From Chara braunii (taxonomy: Eukaryota; Streptophyta; Charophyceae; Charales; Characeae), in NCBI GenBank assembly GCA_003427395.1, contig BFEA01000155.1, forward strand, positions 1,987,810-2,042,879: DNA of 55,070 nucleotides, in the 5' to 3' direction. Positions 10,672 to 19,777 of the stretch are shown here, in pieces (within the stretch, counting starts at the first letter, position 1; every line of letters begins with the position of its first letter). A program made the translations under genes and the position numbers. Under the pieces are notes generated by a model that saw only the letters and a list, made by a program, of their open reading frames with translations, had not been told where the DNA came from and did no database searches.

Positions 10672-10742
10672 GGCCTATGGGCCTANCTCAGCGGTATACC
10701 CTTGGACTGTTGAAATACAGACCTGGGCTCGAATCCGGATGG
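10672..10742 (+). tRNA. tRNA-Ser(UGA)-like sequence, probably a pseudo-tRNA
   Basis: An A-box-like TANCTCAGCGGTA (10684-10696, one N) is followed by an arm CTGT-TGAAAT-ACAG with TGA in the loop (10706-10719) and a B-box-like GGGCTCGAATCC (10725-10736). Spacing suits an internal Pol III promoter. Acceptor pairing is poor and the normal Ser variable arm is missing, so a working tRNA is unlikely. It lies about 65 bases upstream of the U6 sequence. The 16-mer GACTGTTGAAATACAG recurs in element C on the other strand. Confidence 0.45.
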
Positions 10743-10794
10743 TGGGGTTTGGTCGATGAGGGAGACCAAATATTCTGAGTCGTCTGTTAACCCC

Positions 10795-10806
10795 GCGGTC
10801 TAGACC
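10795..10806. other. 12-base palindrome abutting the U6 5' end
   Basis: CGGTCTAGACCG is a perfect palindrome ending at the base before the U6-like sequence. It is one more example of the hairpin habit of this element. Confidence 0.6.
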
Positions 10807-10826
10807 GTGTCCTTCGGGACATCCGA

Positions 10827-10858
<32 letters not shown>

Positions 10859-10890
10859 GGCCTCTACGCAAAGATGACAGGCATAAATCG
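10807..10890 (+). ncRNA. U6: U6 spliceosomal snRNA-like sequence (5' four fifths)
   Basis: U6 is the catalytic RNA of the spliceosome. Seen here: a 5' hairpin TGTCC-TTCG-GGACA, CATCCGATAAAATTGG, the ACAGAGA box and the AGC triad (ATACAGAGAAGATTAGCATGG), all as in plant U6. In the internal stem-loop CCTCTACGCAAAGATGAC replaces the usual CCCCTGCGCAAGGATGAC; one C-G pair appears changed to T-A on both sides. After AAATCG the sequence leaves U6 and the 3' end with the oligo(T) terminator is missing (a T6 lies 30 bases on). AAATATT at about -35 could act as a TATA box; no plant USE (TCCCACATCG) is seen. It may be a captured pseudogene. Confidence 0.85.
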
Positions 10891-11169
10891 GGCGCGTCGC
10901 ATCTGTTTCGATCGCTTGTTTTTTCTTATTACGAGCAGTGCACTAATCGGGTCGCGGCGCGTTTCGGGACTGTGGTGTGACCTCCAGTCGGCATCGGCAG
11001 GCACGAACGGGAGCGCTGAGGCAGAGGTAGAGGGGAGACGATGGGTCAAGGCACCGGGTACAGGGAAAACGGAATAGGGAACGGATCTGGATGGGGGCTA
11101 GTGCAGGGTGCACGCAGGACAGATGGCGCAACTAAGGTGAGGGAGCGAGCGTGCCACAGCAGGGAGGGC

Positions 11170-11745
11170 ATAAATCGCTCGTTTCTGAACGGAAACGAGC
11201 GAGGGAAGAAGCTAGATGTGGGTTTCTAGGTCGGGCGAACCCGATTATACGGTCAGTTTTGGTATAGGATTAGTAGAATTGAAGGTAGAGAAGGAATGGA
11301 CTGTGCAAAGATACGGCGGAAGTTGGCTATGGTGGGGAAGAAAAGTATCTGGATCGCCCGTTCCTTGATGAGAACGGGCGAGTGAACGGTCGTTTCGGGG
11401 GTTTTCACAGTGGGCGAACCCGAATATGGGGTCAGATTAGCGAGAAGGTTAGTAGATTAGGAGTTAGTCGGAAAGGTAGATGCGGGGAGATGGTGGGAGC
11501 CGGCTATGGCAGGGGCCGNAANNAANNTTTTCGCGCCTATTTCTTGATAAACACGGGCGATGTAAAAGTCGATCCGGGGGTTTTGAAGTTGGGCGACCCC
11601 GGATCTGAAATTAGTTTAGCAAAGGAATTAGTACATTTAGAAGTAAGTAGGAATGGGTGTGCGCGGTGCTGCGTACGGGAGGATTTCTATTTCGTGAAAA
11701 TGGCATGTATCTTTCCGCGTTCCAGCGAAAGATTCATTCGAATTT
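11170..11745. repeat. About 180-bp tandem repeats with two covarying hairpins each
   Basis: Unit starts fall near 11171, 11352, 11529 and 11711. First hairpin: TCGCTCGTTTC/GGAAACGAGCGA in unit 1, TCGCCCGTTC/GAACGGGCGA in unit 2, TCGC/GCGA in unit 3. Second hairpin: GGGTT/AACCC, TTCGGG/CCCGAA and GATCCGGGG/CCCCGGATC around a shared loop ending in GGGCGA. Between hairpins GTTAGTAGATTAGGAGTTAG-like sequence is conserved. Several N bases fall at 11519-11527. Diverged relatives are seen in element B at about 20640-20960. The last unit resembles 37096-37135. Confidence 0.65.
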
Positions 11746-12094
11746 TTATGTGCTTGGAAGGGTACGATTGCGGGTGTGAAGCAGAGAGAGAGAGAGAGGG
11801 AGAGAGAGAGAGAAAGAGAGAGTACGTGTCGAGCTTACCTGGCTCGCAGGACTGTCGATACGGGGCGAATTGAAGAATCAGCTCTTGGTTCCCGCGGTGC
11901 GGGCTCAAAAGGCTGTGTGGAGCTATCGAGTGACGGGGTTATAGCAGGAGACTTGGTCGAGGGGCGCATGTACCTGTGGGAAGGGGAGGACTCGACCGCT
12001 GATACGGGCCAGACGTCGATGAAGGGCTGCTCGGTTCGGGATGTCTGTGTCGCTATACGTGATGACGTATGCTTGACAGGGGCGACTCCCTGGT

Positions 12095-12864
12095 TCAGTG
12101 GGTGGTGAGAGTCGACAGTTTGCGGGGTTCGATCATGATGTGAAGTCGGTCGAGTGCCGCTTTGCCTCCGTAGAGGATGTGTGCGGTGTTGTACGGAGTG
12201 AATGAGTTGTTCGTTTGGTTCGTGACTGCTCCGCTGCTACTATGCCTTCCGTAACTACCGTTATAACTGAGGTGATCGTCAGTCACCTCGTATCTGATGA
12301 CCTGCCGAGAGTATCCTCGCACGGACGCTGCCCATCGAAAAGTGGGGCCCTTTTGATCCTGTCGGCTAGGATCTCTGTTGAGACCGTAATGATAGTACTC
12401 GGTGTAAAATAAGGAGGGAGGGGGCGCTATCACAGAGGAAACCAAGAGGAAAGGACGCAGCGGGGCATCGGGGAACAGTTATGCAGGAGTGCACGAAGCA
12501 GGGAGGTGAGAAGAGGAAGTAGAGGTTTGTCTTGAGACCATGGCCTGTGGATACGACTGTGGGCTATGCTATCACTGCATATTGTGTTGTCAGGGGGCAC
12601 TCACCACGCGTTAGGCACACAGTCTGTTAAGTGACATCGGACTGGTGCTTGGCCCACGTCACACAGTTGTTGTGCATATGACAGCGTCTTACCTTTGCTG
12701 CCGGGCACACTGGGTCTGTTATGGGGGCCTAGCTGCTGAGGTGCCGGCATATGTGCTTGCTGCAAGCGGCTGTTTGTTGGAGGGTCGTTGCTGAGCCTGA
12801 AAAGATCATTGGACGTTGTTGTTTGTTGAGAAGCCGCTGTCCATGTTGCTGCTTGCGGTGCCAT
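12095..12864 (-). other. Two unrecognised open stretches, doubtful coding value
   Basis: Minus-strand stretches of 87 residues (12601-12864; rich in Gln, Ser, Thr and Pro) and 116 residues (12095-12445; with RYEVTDDHLSYNGSYGRHSS) follow each other. I recognise no domain. They have no counterpart in element B and overlap inverted repeats, which can keep frames open by chance. Reported because they are the only tandem same-strand stretches of note inside element A. Confidence 0.15.
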
Positions 12865-13653
12865 CAGACCACCATTGATCCGAGCACTTGCTGTGCTCTT
12901 TGAACTCGCGTCATTGCTGGTGTTGGTGATGTCATGAGCACGGTGGTTGTATAGAGCCGTGTGATTGCAGTTTTTATCGCAGGAAAACGAAGGTGGTATG
13001 ATCAGGTTTATGGAGGGGGCTATTGCTGTGATCCGAGAGGTCGTCAGAGGGTTACCGCTACGGCTTGAAGTTTCGTCAGGGTGTCATTTTGTCAACGGTC
13101 TGACGTCGAGTGGACCAGCGGTCGCGCGCTTGGCCACCATTGCGGGGCCCTCAGGCGCGTCAAGGAATCAAGGCCCTCTCCTGTGAGTCTGAAAGCACCT
13201 CTCTTGGATCTGAGAGATTAAAACTTTCTCCTTCTACCTTTCTTACTCTAAGTCTCAGTCTAGTCTCTGGTTACGAGAGGAAGGCGGCAGGCGGGATTGC
13301 AACCCGTAGGTCCGCATCAAGACTCTGTNGGGAGTCCACCCACCGATTGCGGGAGCTCTACCGGAACTCAGGAGGAGTTCTGGAGGCAGGGAACCTTCAG
13401 GTAAATCATCTTTATCTGTATAAACACCACTACTACCCATGTTTGCCTATCTCCCTGCGATATGATTGTTGTATGCATGCGTTTGTCCCTATGGTTTTTG
13501 CTTTCTCTTCAGGACCTAATCAAACTAACTGTAAAGAATGTGTGAGAGTGAATCCTAAGTTTCTATTTTGTTCTGATTGAAAGCGGACTAAGGATGAATT
13601 GGGGGGAAGGTGAAAGGAAGGTAGACTGCATGCGTTTGACCGGGTCAACCAAA

Positions 13654-14342
13654 GTCTGAGCATTGTTTCTACTGTGAATGACTCAGGGCTATGTTTATTT
13701 GACTGTTTTCTGAAAGACCAGGCATTGTTTCTACTGTGAATGGTCTGGTTGCTATGTTTATTGTATTATTTTTTAGGGAACCAGGCATTGTTTCTACTGT
13801 GAATGGTCTGGCTACTCTAGTTAACTCTGAGGGTTTTGCCTGATTGAAAGAGTTTGAATTCTTGTTTTATTCTGAGGGAGAATTTTTGGTCTAAGGCTAA
13901 GCATTGTTTCCATGGTGAATGGCTTAGCCTGAAAACCACGCACATAAATTAAACTAAGTATAAAGGAAAAATACTTTATGTATATTTGCATGTGAACTGG
14001 CAGCTGGGCATTGTTTCTACTATGAATGGTCCAACGTTAAGCCATATCATTAAGAAGAGAGAAAGAAAAATACAAAGTATAAATGAAAATAGTTTGGGCA
14101 AGCTGAACATTGTTTCTACTGTGAATGGTTTAGTCCCCTGCCCATATTTGCTTTTTCTTTTAAAAACAAAGTCAGAGAAATACTAAATTTTTGGATATTA
14201 AACAGCTCAGGGCGACTAGGCATTGTTTCCATGGCGAATGGCCTAGTCATCTGCCCAAAAGAAGAAAAAAGTAGTTGTGCAACCTGTTCGTGTATATCAT
14301 AAAGACAAGCTGGGCATTGTTTCCATGGCAAATGGTCCAGCT
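13654..14342. repeat. Array of 8 hairpins: conserved loop, covarying stems (element A)
   Basis: Eight copies of the core ATTGTTTCYAYKGYRAAT lie at about 13661, 13723, 13786, 13902, 14009, 14108, 14220 and 14315. Each is flanked by complementary arms that differ from copy to copy: CTGAG/CTCAG, ACCAGGC/GGTCTGGT, CCAGGC/GTCTGG, GGCTAAGC/GCTTAGCC, TGGGC/GTCCA, CTGAAC/GTTTAG, GACTAGGC/GCCTAGTC and AGCTGGGC/GTCCAGCT, counting G-T pairs. Spacing is irregular (62-116 bases), so this is not a simple tandem repeat. The equivalent array in element B has a different loop. Confidence 0.85.
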
Positions 14343-14559
14343 CTATGTCTTATGTAAGATGGGTATAAGGATTCAAGAACTTGAAGATTCATGAACTATC
14401 TATATGGAATAAACTTGAGGTAGTGAGAGTACTTACATCGGTGGTTTGGTTTGCATGTAACTGGATANGATGGCTAGTTTGTTTAAGTTTCATTACTATA
14501 GGTAGTTGCTGTAGCTGCTCGCCACGTGCTAGAGTCATAGAAGTTAGTGTCAATTCCTG

Positions 14560-15830
14560 CATTTTTCTGTAATAACGTTGTTTTACTTAGGTCAATTCCT
14601 GCATTTTCTGAGATCTTTTCTTATTCTTGGCTTTGTATAAATCTTGGCAAGGTACTTTTCCTACGGGAAGCGCTACCGAAATTTCTACAAATCCAAAGAG
14701 TTAATCAACTTTTGACTTGTCAAAGTTCAGCTTGTCTTTTCCATATACGGATTAGTATAAATCTGGAAAGTCTCCTTTTCTAGAGGGAGTGCTGCCCAAA
14801 TTTTTACTAATTCAGGGAGTTAGACAAAATTGGACTTTGAGAAGTCAAAGTTATTCTCAAAATTATGAACTTAGGCCTTGTATAAATTTTGGAATAGCAC
14901 TTTTCTAGAGGGAGTGCTGCCGAAATTTCTGCAAAATTAAGGAGTTAGTTAGATTCAGTCTAAAAGTTGAGCTCGAGATGTTGTTCGAGTTCGTATCTGA
15001 CTTAGTATAAATCTGAGAAGTCTCTCTTTCTAAAGGGAGTGCTGCCCAAATTTCTACTAATTCAGAGAGTTGGACAAAATTTGACTTTCCAGAGTTAGAG
15101 ATTAATTCTGCTTTCATATCTGACTTAGTATAAATCTGGGAAGTCTCCCTTTCTAAAGGGAGTGCTGNNNNNNNNNNNNNNNNNNNNNNNNNNNNNNNNN
15201 NNNNNNNNNNNNNNNNNNNNNNNNNNNNNNNNNNNNNNNNNNNNNNNNNNNNNNNNNNNNNNNNNNNNNNNNNNNNNNNNNNNNNNNNNNNNNNNNNNNN
15301 NNNNNNNNNNNNNNNNNNNNNNNNNNNNNNNNNNNNNNNNNNNNNNNNNNNNNNNNNNNNNNNNNNNNNNNNNNNNNNNNNNNNNNNNNNNNNNNNNNNN
15401 NNNNNNNNNNNNNNNNNNNNNNNNNNNNNNNNNNNNNNNNNNNNNNNNNNNNNNNNNNNNNNNNNNNNNNNNNNNNNNNNNNNNNNNATCTGACTTAGTA
15501 TAAATCTGGGAAGTCTCCCTTTCTAAAGGAAGTGCTGCCCAAATTTCTACTAATTCAGAGAGTTAGACAAAATTTGACTTTCTAGAGTTAGAGATTAATT
15601 ATGCTTTCATATCTGACTTAGTATAAATGTGGGAAGTCTCCCTTTCTAGAGGGAGTGCTGCCCAAATTTCTACTAATTCACAGAGTTAGACAAAATTTGA
15701 CTTTCCAGGAGTTAGAGATTATTTCTGCTCCCATATCTGGGCTTATATAAATTATGAAAAGGCACTTTTCCTACGGGAAGCGCTGCCAAAATTTTCTTAG
15801 TTTAGAGGAGATAGATTATATTTTGACAGG
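14560..15830. repeat. About 123-bp tandem array of long hairpins (element A)
   Basis: TATAAAT marks units at 14636, 14756, 14881, 15006, 15129, 15500, 15622 and 15746. After it each unit folds into a long hairpin, for example AAATCTGGGAAGTCTCCCTTT with AAAGGGAGTGCTGCCCAAATT around CTA. Inner arms vary in step: CTTTTCC/GGGAAGC around TAC, CTCCTTTTC/GAGGGAG, CTCCCTTT/AAAGGGAG. The 371 bases between 15129 and 15500, mostly N, equal three units of about 123.7, so the gap very probably hides further copies. Confidence 0.85.
15168..15487. other. Assembly gap (320 N)
   Basis: A continuous run of N inside the 123-bp array. Repeat phase is kept across it, which suggests that its stated length is close to true. 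Confidence 0.95.
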
Positions 15831-16079
15831 TGATTCAGGCGATCCACCCAGAATAGGGGAGATTTTGCAGTTGGTCTACCTTTGGCTTAAGCACTGACTT
15901 AAAAGTAGACTTAGGTTTAACTTATAAGGAAGTTTTGAGTGAGGATGTATTATGGAGTTGTATTCTCCATACACTTATGATCTTAGCTTGGGGATTGGTA
16001 TGCCGTGTGTTACAGGTCCTTTTGATCATTTGATCCAAGTTCAGGGCTAGATCCAGCTTGATCCCTTGAGGATCACTTA

Positions 16080-16098
16080 CTGTTATCACTGATAACAG
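16080..16098. other. Conserved hairpin CTGTTATC/GATAACAG
   Basis: A perfect 8-base stem with loop ACT follows the array and is identical in element B at 24103-24121. A TGATCC/GGATCA hairpin stands just before it in A and a drifted but still paired TGATC/GATCA version in B. Confidence 0.75.
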
Positions 16099-16859
16099 GT
16101 CGATTGCCGATTCATCGGTCTACGACTCAATTTCAACTCCCCCTCTACACTCAACCTAAAATGTTTTAGCCTTGGTGATTTCGTTGTTTTATTAAGGTTT
16201 CACCCGGACTTTTATTGAATGGTCATTTGACAAAGGTGCTGAGTATTTAATTAAGGTTGGTTGGACAGGAGGTTTTGGGGCTTGCATGGCTAAAGCAAGG
16301 GGCATGAATGTCGAAGGTGGTTGGGGTTGACTCCGTGTAGTGTGTGGGCTGTTGATTTGGTTTGTTGATGTGATGGCAGGTATGTGTTGTGAATCAGATT
16401 CTGGATTTGGTTGCCTGCGATCACACATATACGTAGTATCGTGCGAGACCCCAGTGAGACCATGAAAAATGATCGTCAGATATTTAACTCTTATATATGT
16501 ATGCATGGGTATACTTGGGGATGAATGTTTGCATGGGTTGAAGACCATGAGGGACCGCTTGATTATGGGCACTACATAGTACGCCATCGTTGCGACTGAT
16601 TGTGTACGCCTGCATTGCAAGTCGATATGAGTATGCCCTGCGTCCGCGCGGTTTTATACCAAGTTCAGCGCGCGACGCCTATCCGATTTCCGCACTAGAA
16701 AGTTATGGGTCGGCTACCGAGGGGCTAGAAGCGTTGTCGCGTTGTTGGTACTGTGTCGTTTCGTATATGTGTAGTTTTGTGTGTATCAGTGTTCGTAAAG
16801 TGGAGTGCGCGTGGTGTGTGGGATGCGTCCTAGTCGACCGACGATGAGTCTCGTTTGGG

Positions 16860-17255
16860 ACCTCAGCCCCCCCAAGATGTCGGTTCACGTGCGGGTCCGA
16901 TAGAGGCGTATTACCGCGCGTACCCCTTATGCTACAGCGAACGAGAAACGCCCTCGGCTGGTCCACCTTTGCGATTGCAACTGATTAGCTTTCGTACTGT
17001 GGACTGGTAGCTCGGCGGGGATACGCCCACCGAAGGGAGGTGACAGCTCCCGTAAGGTGTAGGTAAGTCGTGCCTCGCGTAGGCCCTATCCTGTCGTAGG
17101 GGCTCGCGAGAGGTATGGCTGGCGCACCCGGTCGGAGCGGCTTGTGGAAGCTCCATGTATATTGCGACGAAGGGTTCTAAAAACCAACTCCTGCATGACG
17201 CGGCCGGGAGGGTCCCGCGCTGCCCCCGTGCGGTGCCGGACCGATGCGCCCGACA
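16860..17255. other. Right terminal module of element A
   Basis: Closely matches B at 25205-25608 and, less closely, C at 35770-36224. Shared landmarks are ACGAGAAACGCCCTCGGCTG, TTTGCGATTGCA, GGGGATACGCCC, a long hairpin CCTCGCG...CGCGAGAGG at 17073-17115, and CATGACGCGGCCGGGAGGG. The hairpin at GGGAGGTGACAGCTCCC stays paired in all three copies although bases differ. No reading frame is conserved among the three, so it is non-coding. Confidence 0.8.
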
Positions 17256-18172
17256 GCGCTTCAGGGACGCGCCACCCTCCTTCCTTGAATCTGGAAATTG
17301 GTCCTGTCGTTGAAGGTTCACTTTCTCTTTCCTCCCTCCCTAACCCCAGGTTTTTTTTCCCCCTTCCCCGTCCCCCTTGAATGATGTATGGTAAATGGCT
17401 TTTGTGGAATCTGGATATGGCATGTTGTGGCTGTTGGTGTACGAAGGAGACCCATGCATAAGGCTAGCAAGACATTTTGCTTGACTGTGCCTAGTGTGCT
17501 ATTTCTTTTTAATACTGTTCCTGGCTTAACCAGGTTGTTCAATTGCTTTGCAATTCGTCTCGAAACACACACAAACACATACTTCGTTGCTTTCTTCTTC
17601 TCACCGGCGACAGGTGCTATGGTGCGGACAACAGGAACCAGAGCTGATACCAGTGGAATCAGACTTGTCTCAACTTCACTCACAACATGTATACGTGTAG
17701 ACGTCAATGGCAAACAACTTCTGCGACACAAAGATCAACAACAAACTTTAGATGGCGCCTAGCGCGCACACAGAAAACTCAGAGATATGGTGTTTGGTCA
17801 GGAACACGGATTAAGTCAACTTATTAAATCTAGCAGCTATGTCCGTTGAATGCCGTCTGAATTCCCACCCAAACAATGTACTCACCATCAGACACACTCT
17901 CACTCGCTCACAGGCATGCAGGCACGCACTAGGATCTACCCTTAATGTCCACGCACCCTCACACAGATATACTAAACGCTATTGTGACATCAACATTTGG
18001 CGGTTATGGATGCCGTCGTCTTCCTCCTCTAGGTGGCTATGGTCGTCGTCAACCACCTCTGCTCTCTTCGTCGTTGGGGTCCTGCAGACCTCCTTGCATG
18101 AGTCGCATAGGCAGCACTTTCGCATGGTTCGCAGGCCAATGAACGTATGGCTGGGCGATACCTCTTTGTTTC
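17256..18172. other. Spacer between element A and gypsy LTR, nothing recognised
   Basis: Pyrimidine-rich at 17327-17378, otherwise of mixed composition. A plus-strand stretch of 124 codons (17388-17762) shows no recognisable domain and is not supported as a gene. No primer-binding-site-like sequence follows the element A end. Confidence 0.4.
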
Positions 18173-18665
18173 TACTATTTCGTTGGTGGTCTGGCCTGCC
18201 ACTGGTCCCAAACCCGAAATGTGCACGGTCCCGCTTTAGAGTTGCTGACTGGACAAGATGGGCCGGAACTGGGAACTGTTGACTGGACTAGGTAGACTGA
18301 CCGACTGACCCCTACAGTTTCGAAGATTCAATTAGTGACTTCTAGAAACTCCTAGCTAGGTAGACTGACCCTTTGCTAGGCTTCAGGGCTACTTCTCCCT
18401 CGCCGACTCGGCTACAACCAACTGACTTCTAGGAGGACCTAGGCTAGACCGATAGACTGACTCCTAGGACTAGTAATCCTAAGGACTACGGTTCAAGTCC
18501 TGACGATCCAACTAACGCACGAAATACTAACCTACAACATTTTAGGGACAGGTCGTGGCTTCGAGGCTCACGAGGTCTACGGTTGGCTGTATAGGGGTAC
18601 GGTAGGTCCAGGGATCAAGCTCTGGGATCTGTACTGTCGCGCGATCTGGGTAAAACCATTTCACT
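18173..18665 (-). repeat. Second copy of the gypsy LTR, probably a solo LTR
   Basis: Aligns along its length with 4254-4737 from TACTATTTCG to ACCATTTCACT. No gypsy coding sequence lies on either side, so it is best read as a solo or fragmentary LTR. The B-box-like word GGTTCAAGTCC recurs near 18490, after GGACTAGTAATCC, which together look like the anticodon and T arms of a tRNA. Confidence 0.75.
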
Positions 18666-18878
18666 AGGGCCTATTTGACTTTTTTTAGGGCCTGCCCGTT
18701 CGTGTTTGTACGAAGGTGCAATCAGAGCCCAACGGCTCAATTTTCGCATATGAGTTTCAACACGATTTTCAGGTTGGCCAAAACAGTAATATCCAAGACC
18801 CCAACAAACATCAAGTTTGGCACACACAGACCTTGACCAAAAATAAAACAGAGGAAAAAAACAAGGAAAACTAGGCGG
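18666..18878. other. Spacer before element B
   Basis: No feature is recognised. The last four bases, GCGG (18875-18878), match the four bases after element B. Confidence 0.5.
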
Positions 18879-19777
18879 TGTCGGTGCGAATACCCTTACA
18901 AGGGTATCCGCCCTGGTTTTTGCAGACGACAGGAACAATTTGGTTTGAAGTTCTAAGTATACCGCGAGAAGCGCGATAATGTCTGTGGTTTACGTTGAAT
19001 GGATGGTTGACAAGAATAGAGAGTGTGTGGGCGCGCAGATTTGAGGCGCGCGTGATCTATTCCCCCTTTGATGATTGTGAAAGTCGACGTTGGTCGCCGA
19101 CCAGATTTTTATTTTTGGTTAAATTAAGATTAATAAGATTATGTCCCGTGCTTGGAATGCGTGCCTGTAACTTGTGCGTACGTGAGGAGGACGGCATCGA
19201 CAACAGCGTGACTTTCGTAAATGTTTCGGTAGACTGGCGTGTCGCGCAATATTGGTTTATTTTTAGGTATTAGTCAGAGCAAGACCAAGACTTGGGCCTA
19301 GCACTAGCGGCCACGGCGCCAGACTTTCATTAGGGAGATTCAGGGATCGAGATCGAGCGGCGATGACGTGGGAATATCAGAGTTGCGTGAAGCGGCCGGG
19401 GAATCAAGGGCCCGACGCGGCTATCCCCCCTTGGTTTTGTCGTTGGCAGCGTCGGAACGATGCTAGCGTTTTCCCTTCCTTCGTTCATCATATTTTGGCG
19501 GTGAGAAGTTTATAAGATTTATAATTTATTTTAGTGATCCGGTGTTCCTTGACTCGGACGAGACGCCGGAGTTAGAGGCCGTCATGGCAGCAGAGGACCT
19601 TGAGCACGCGCCTCTTGTGGTAAAATCTATGGATCCTCGTGTGTTCGGGATGCCAGCGAAATTTTTCTATCTTAATTTGTCTTAATACGGGCGGGCGAGT
19701 TAAATGTGTGGGCTAGTTGATGGACAATCAGGCCAGTGAAGTAGAGAGAATATGTGGAGTAATCCATTTGCAGACGC

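Larger units (their letters stand above)
9700..17255. mobile_element. Element A: large non-coding element, LTR-like ends TGTCGG...CGACA
   Basis: The left end TGTCGGTGCGAATACCC and the right end CCGATGCGCCCGACA are exactly where homology with element B (18879-25608) starts and stops. Ends are short inverted repeats (TGTCGG / CCGACA), as in LTRs. The two copies run parallel: start module, 180-bp repeats, a homologous 13110-13400 block (21770-22060 in B), two hairpin arrays, a terminal module. No primer-binding site or polypurine tract next to the ends, and no protein domain, is seen. It could be a solo giant LTR or a non-autonomous element. No convincing target duplication (AGGC versus GCGC). 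Confidence 0.7.

Noticed and set aside
10760-10785. C/D box snoRNA from CGATGAG ... CTGAG between the tRNA-like and U6 parts
   Set aside because: Boxes are only about 20 bases apart and C' and D' boxes or a closing stem are not clear.
12295-12345. CTGATGA word in element A as a second hammerhead
   Set aside because: No GAAA at a suitable distance with a stem II; only the seven-base word matches.
13654-14342. CRISPR array, because of regularly recurring 18-base repeats with variable flanks
   Set aside because: Eukaryotic repeat context, irregular spacing of 62-116 bases, and the variable parts pair with each other across the repeat rather than being independent spacers.
17388-17762. 124-codon plus-strand stretch between element A and the gypsy LTR
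   Set aside because: A minus-strand stretch of similar length overlaps it; neither has a recognisable domain or start context.
17256-18878. Internal region of one retrotransposon with A and B as its two LTRs
   Set aside because: No primer-binding site after A, no polypurine tract before B, and only an unrelated gypsy LTR between; A and B also differ by large insertions.
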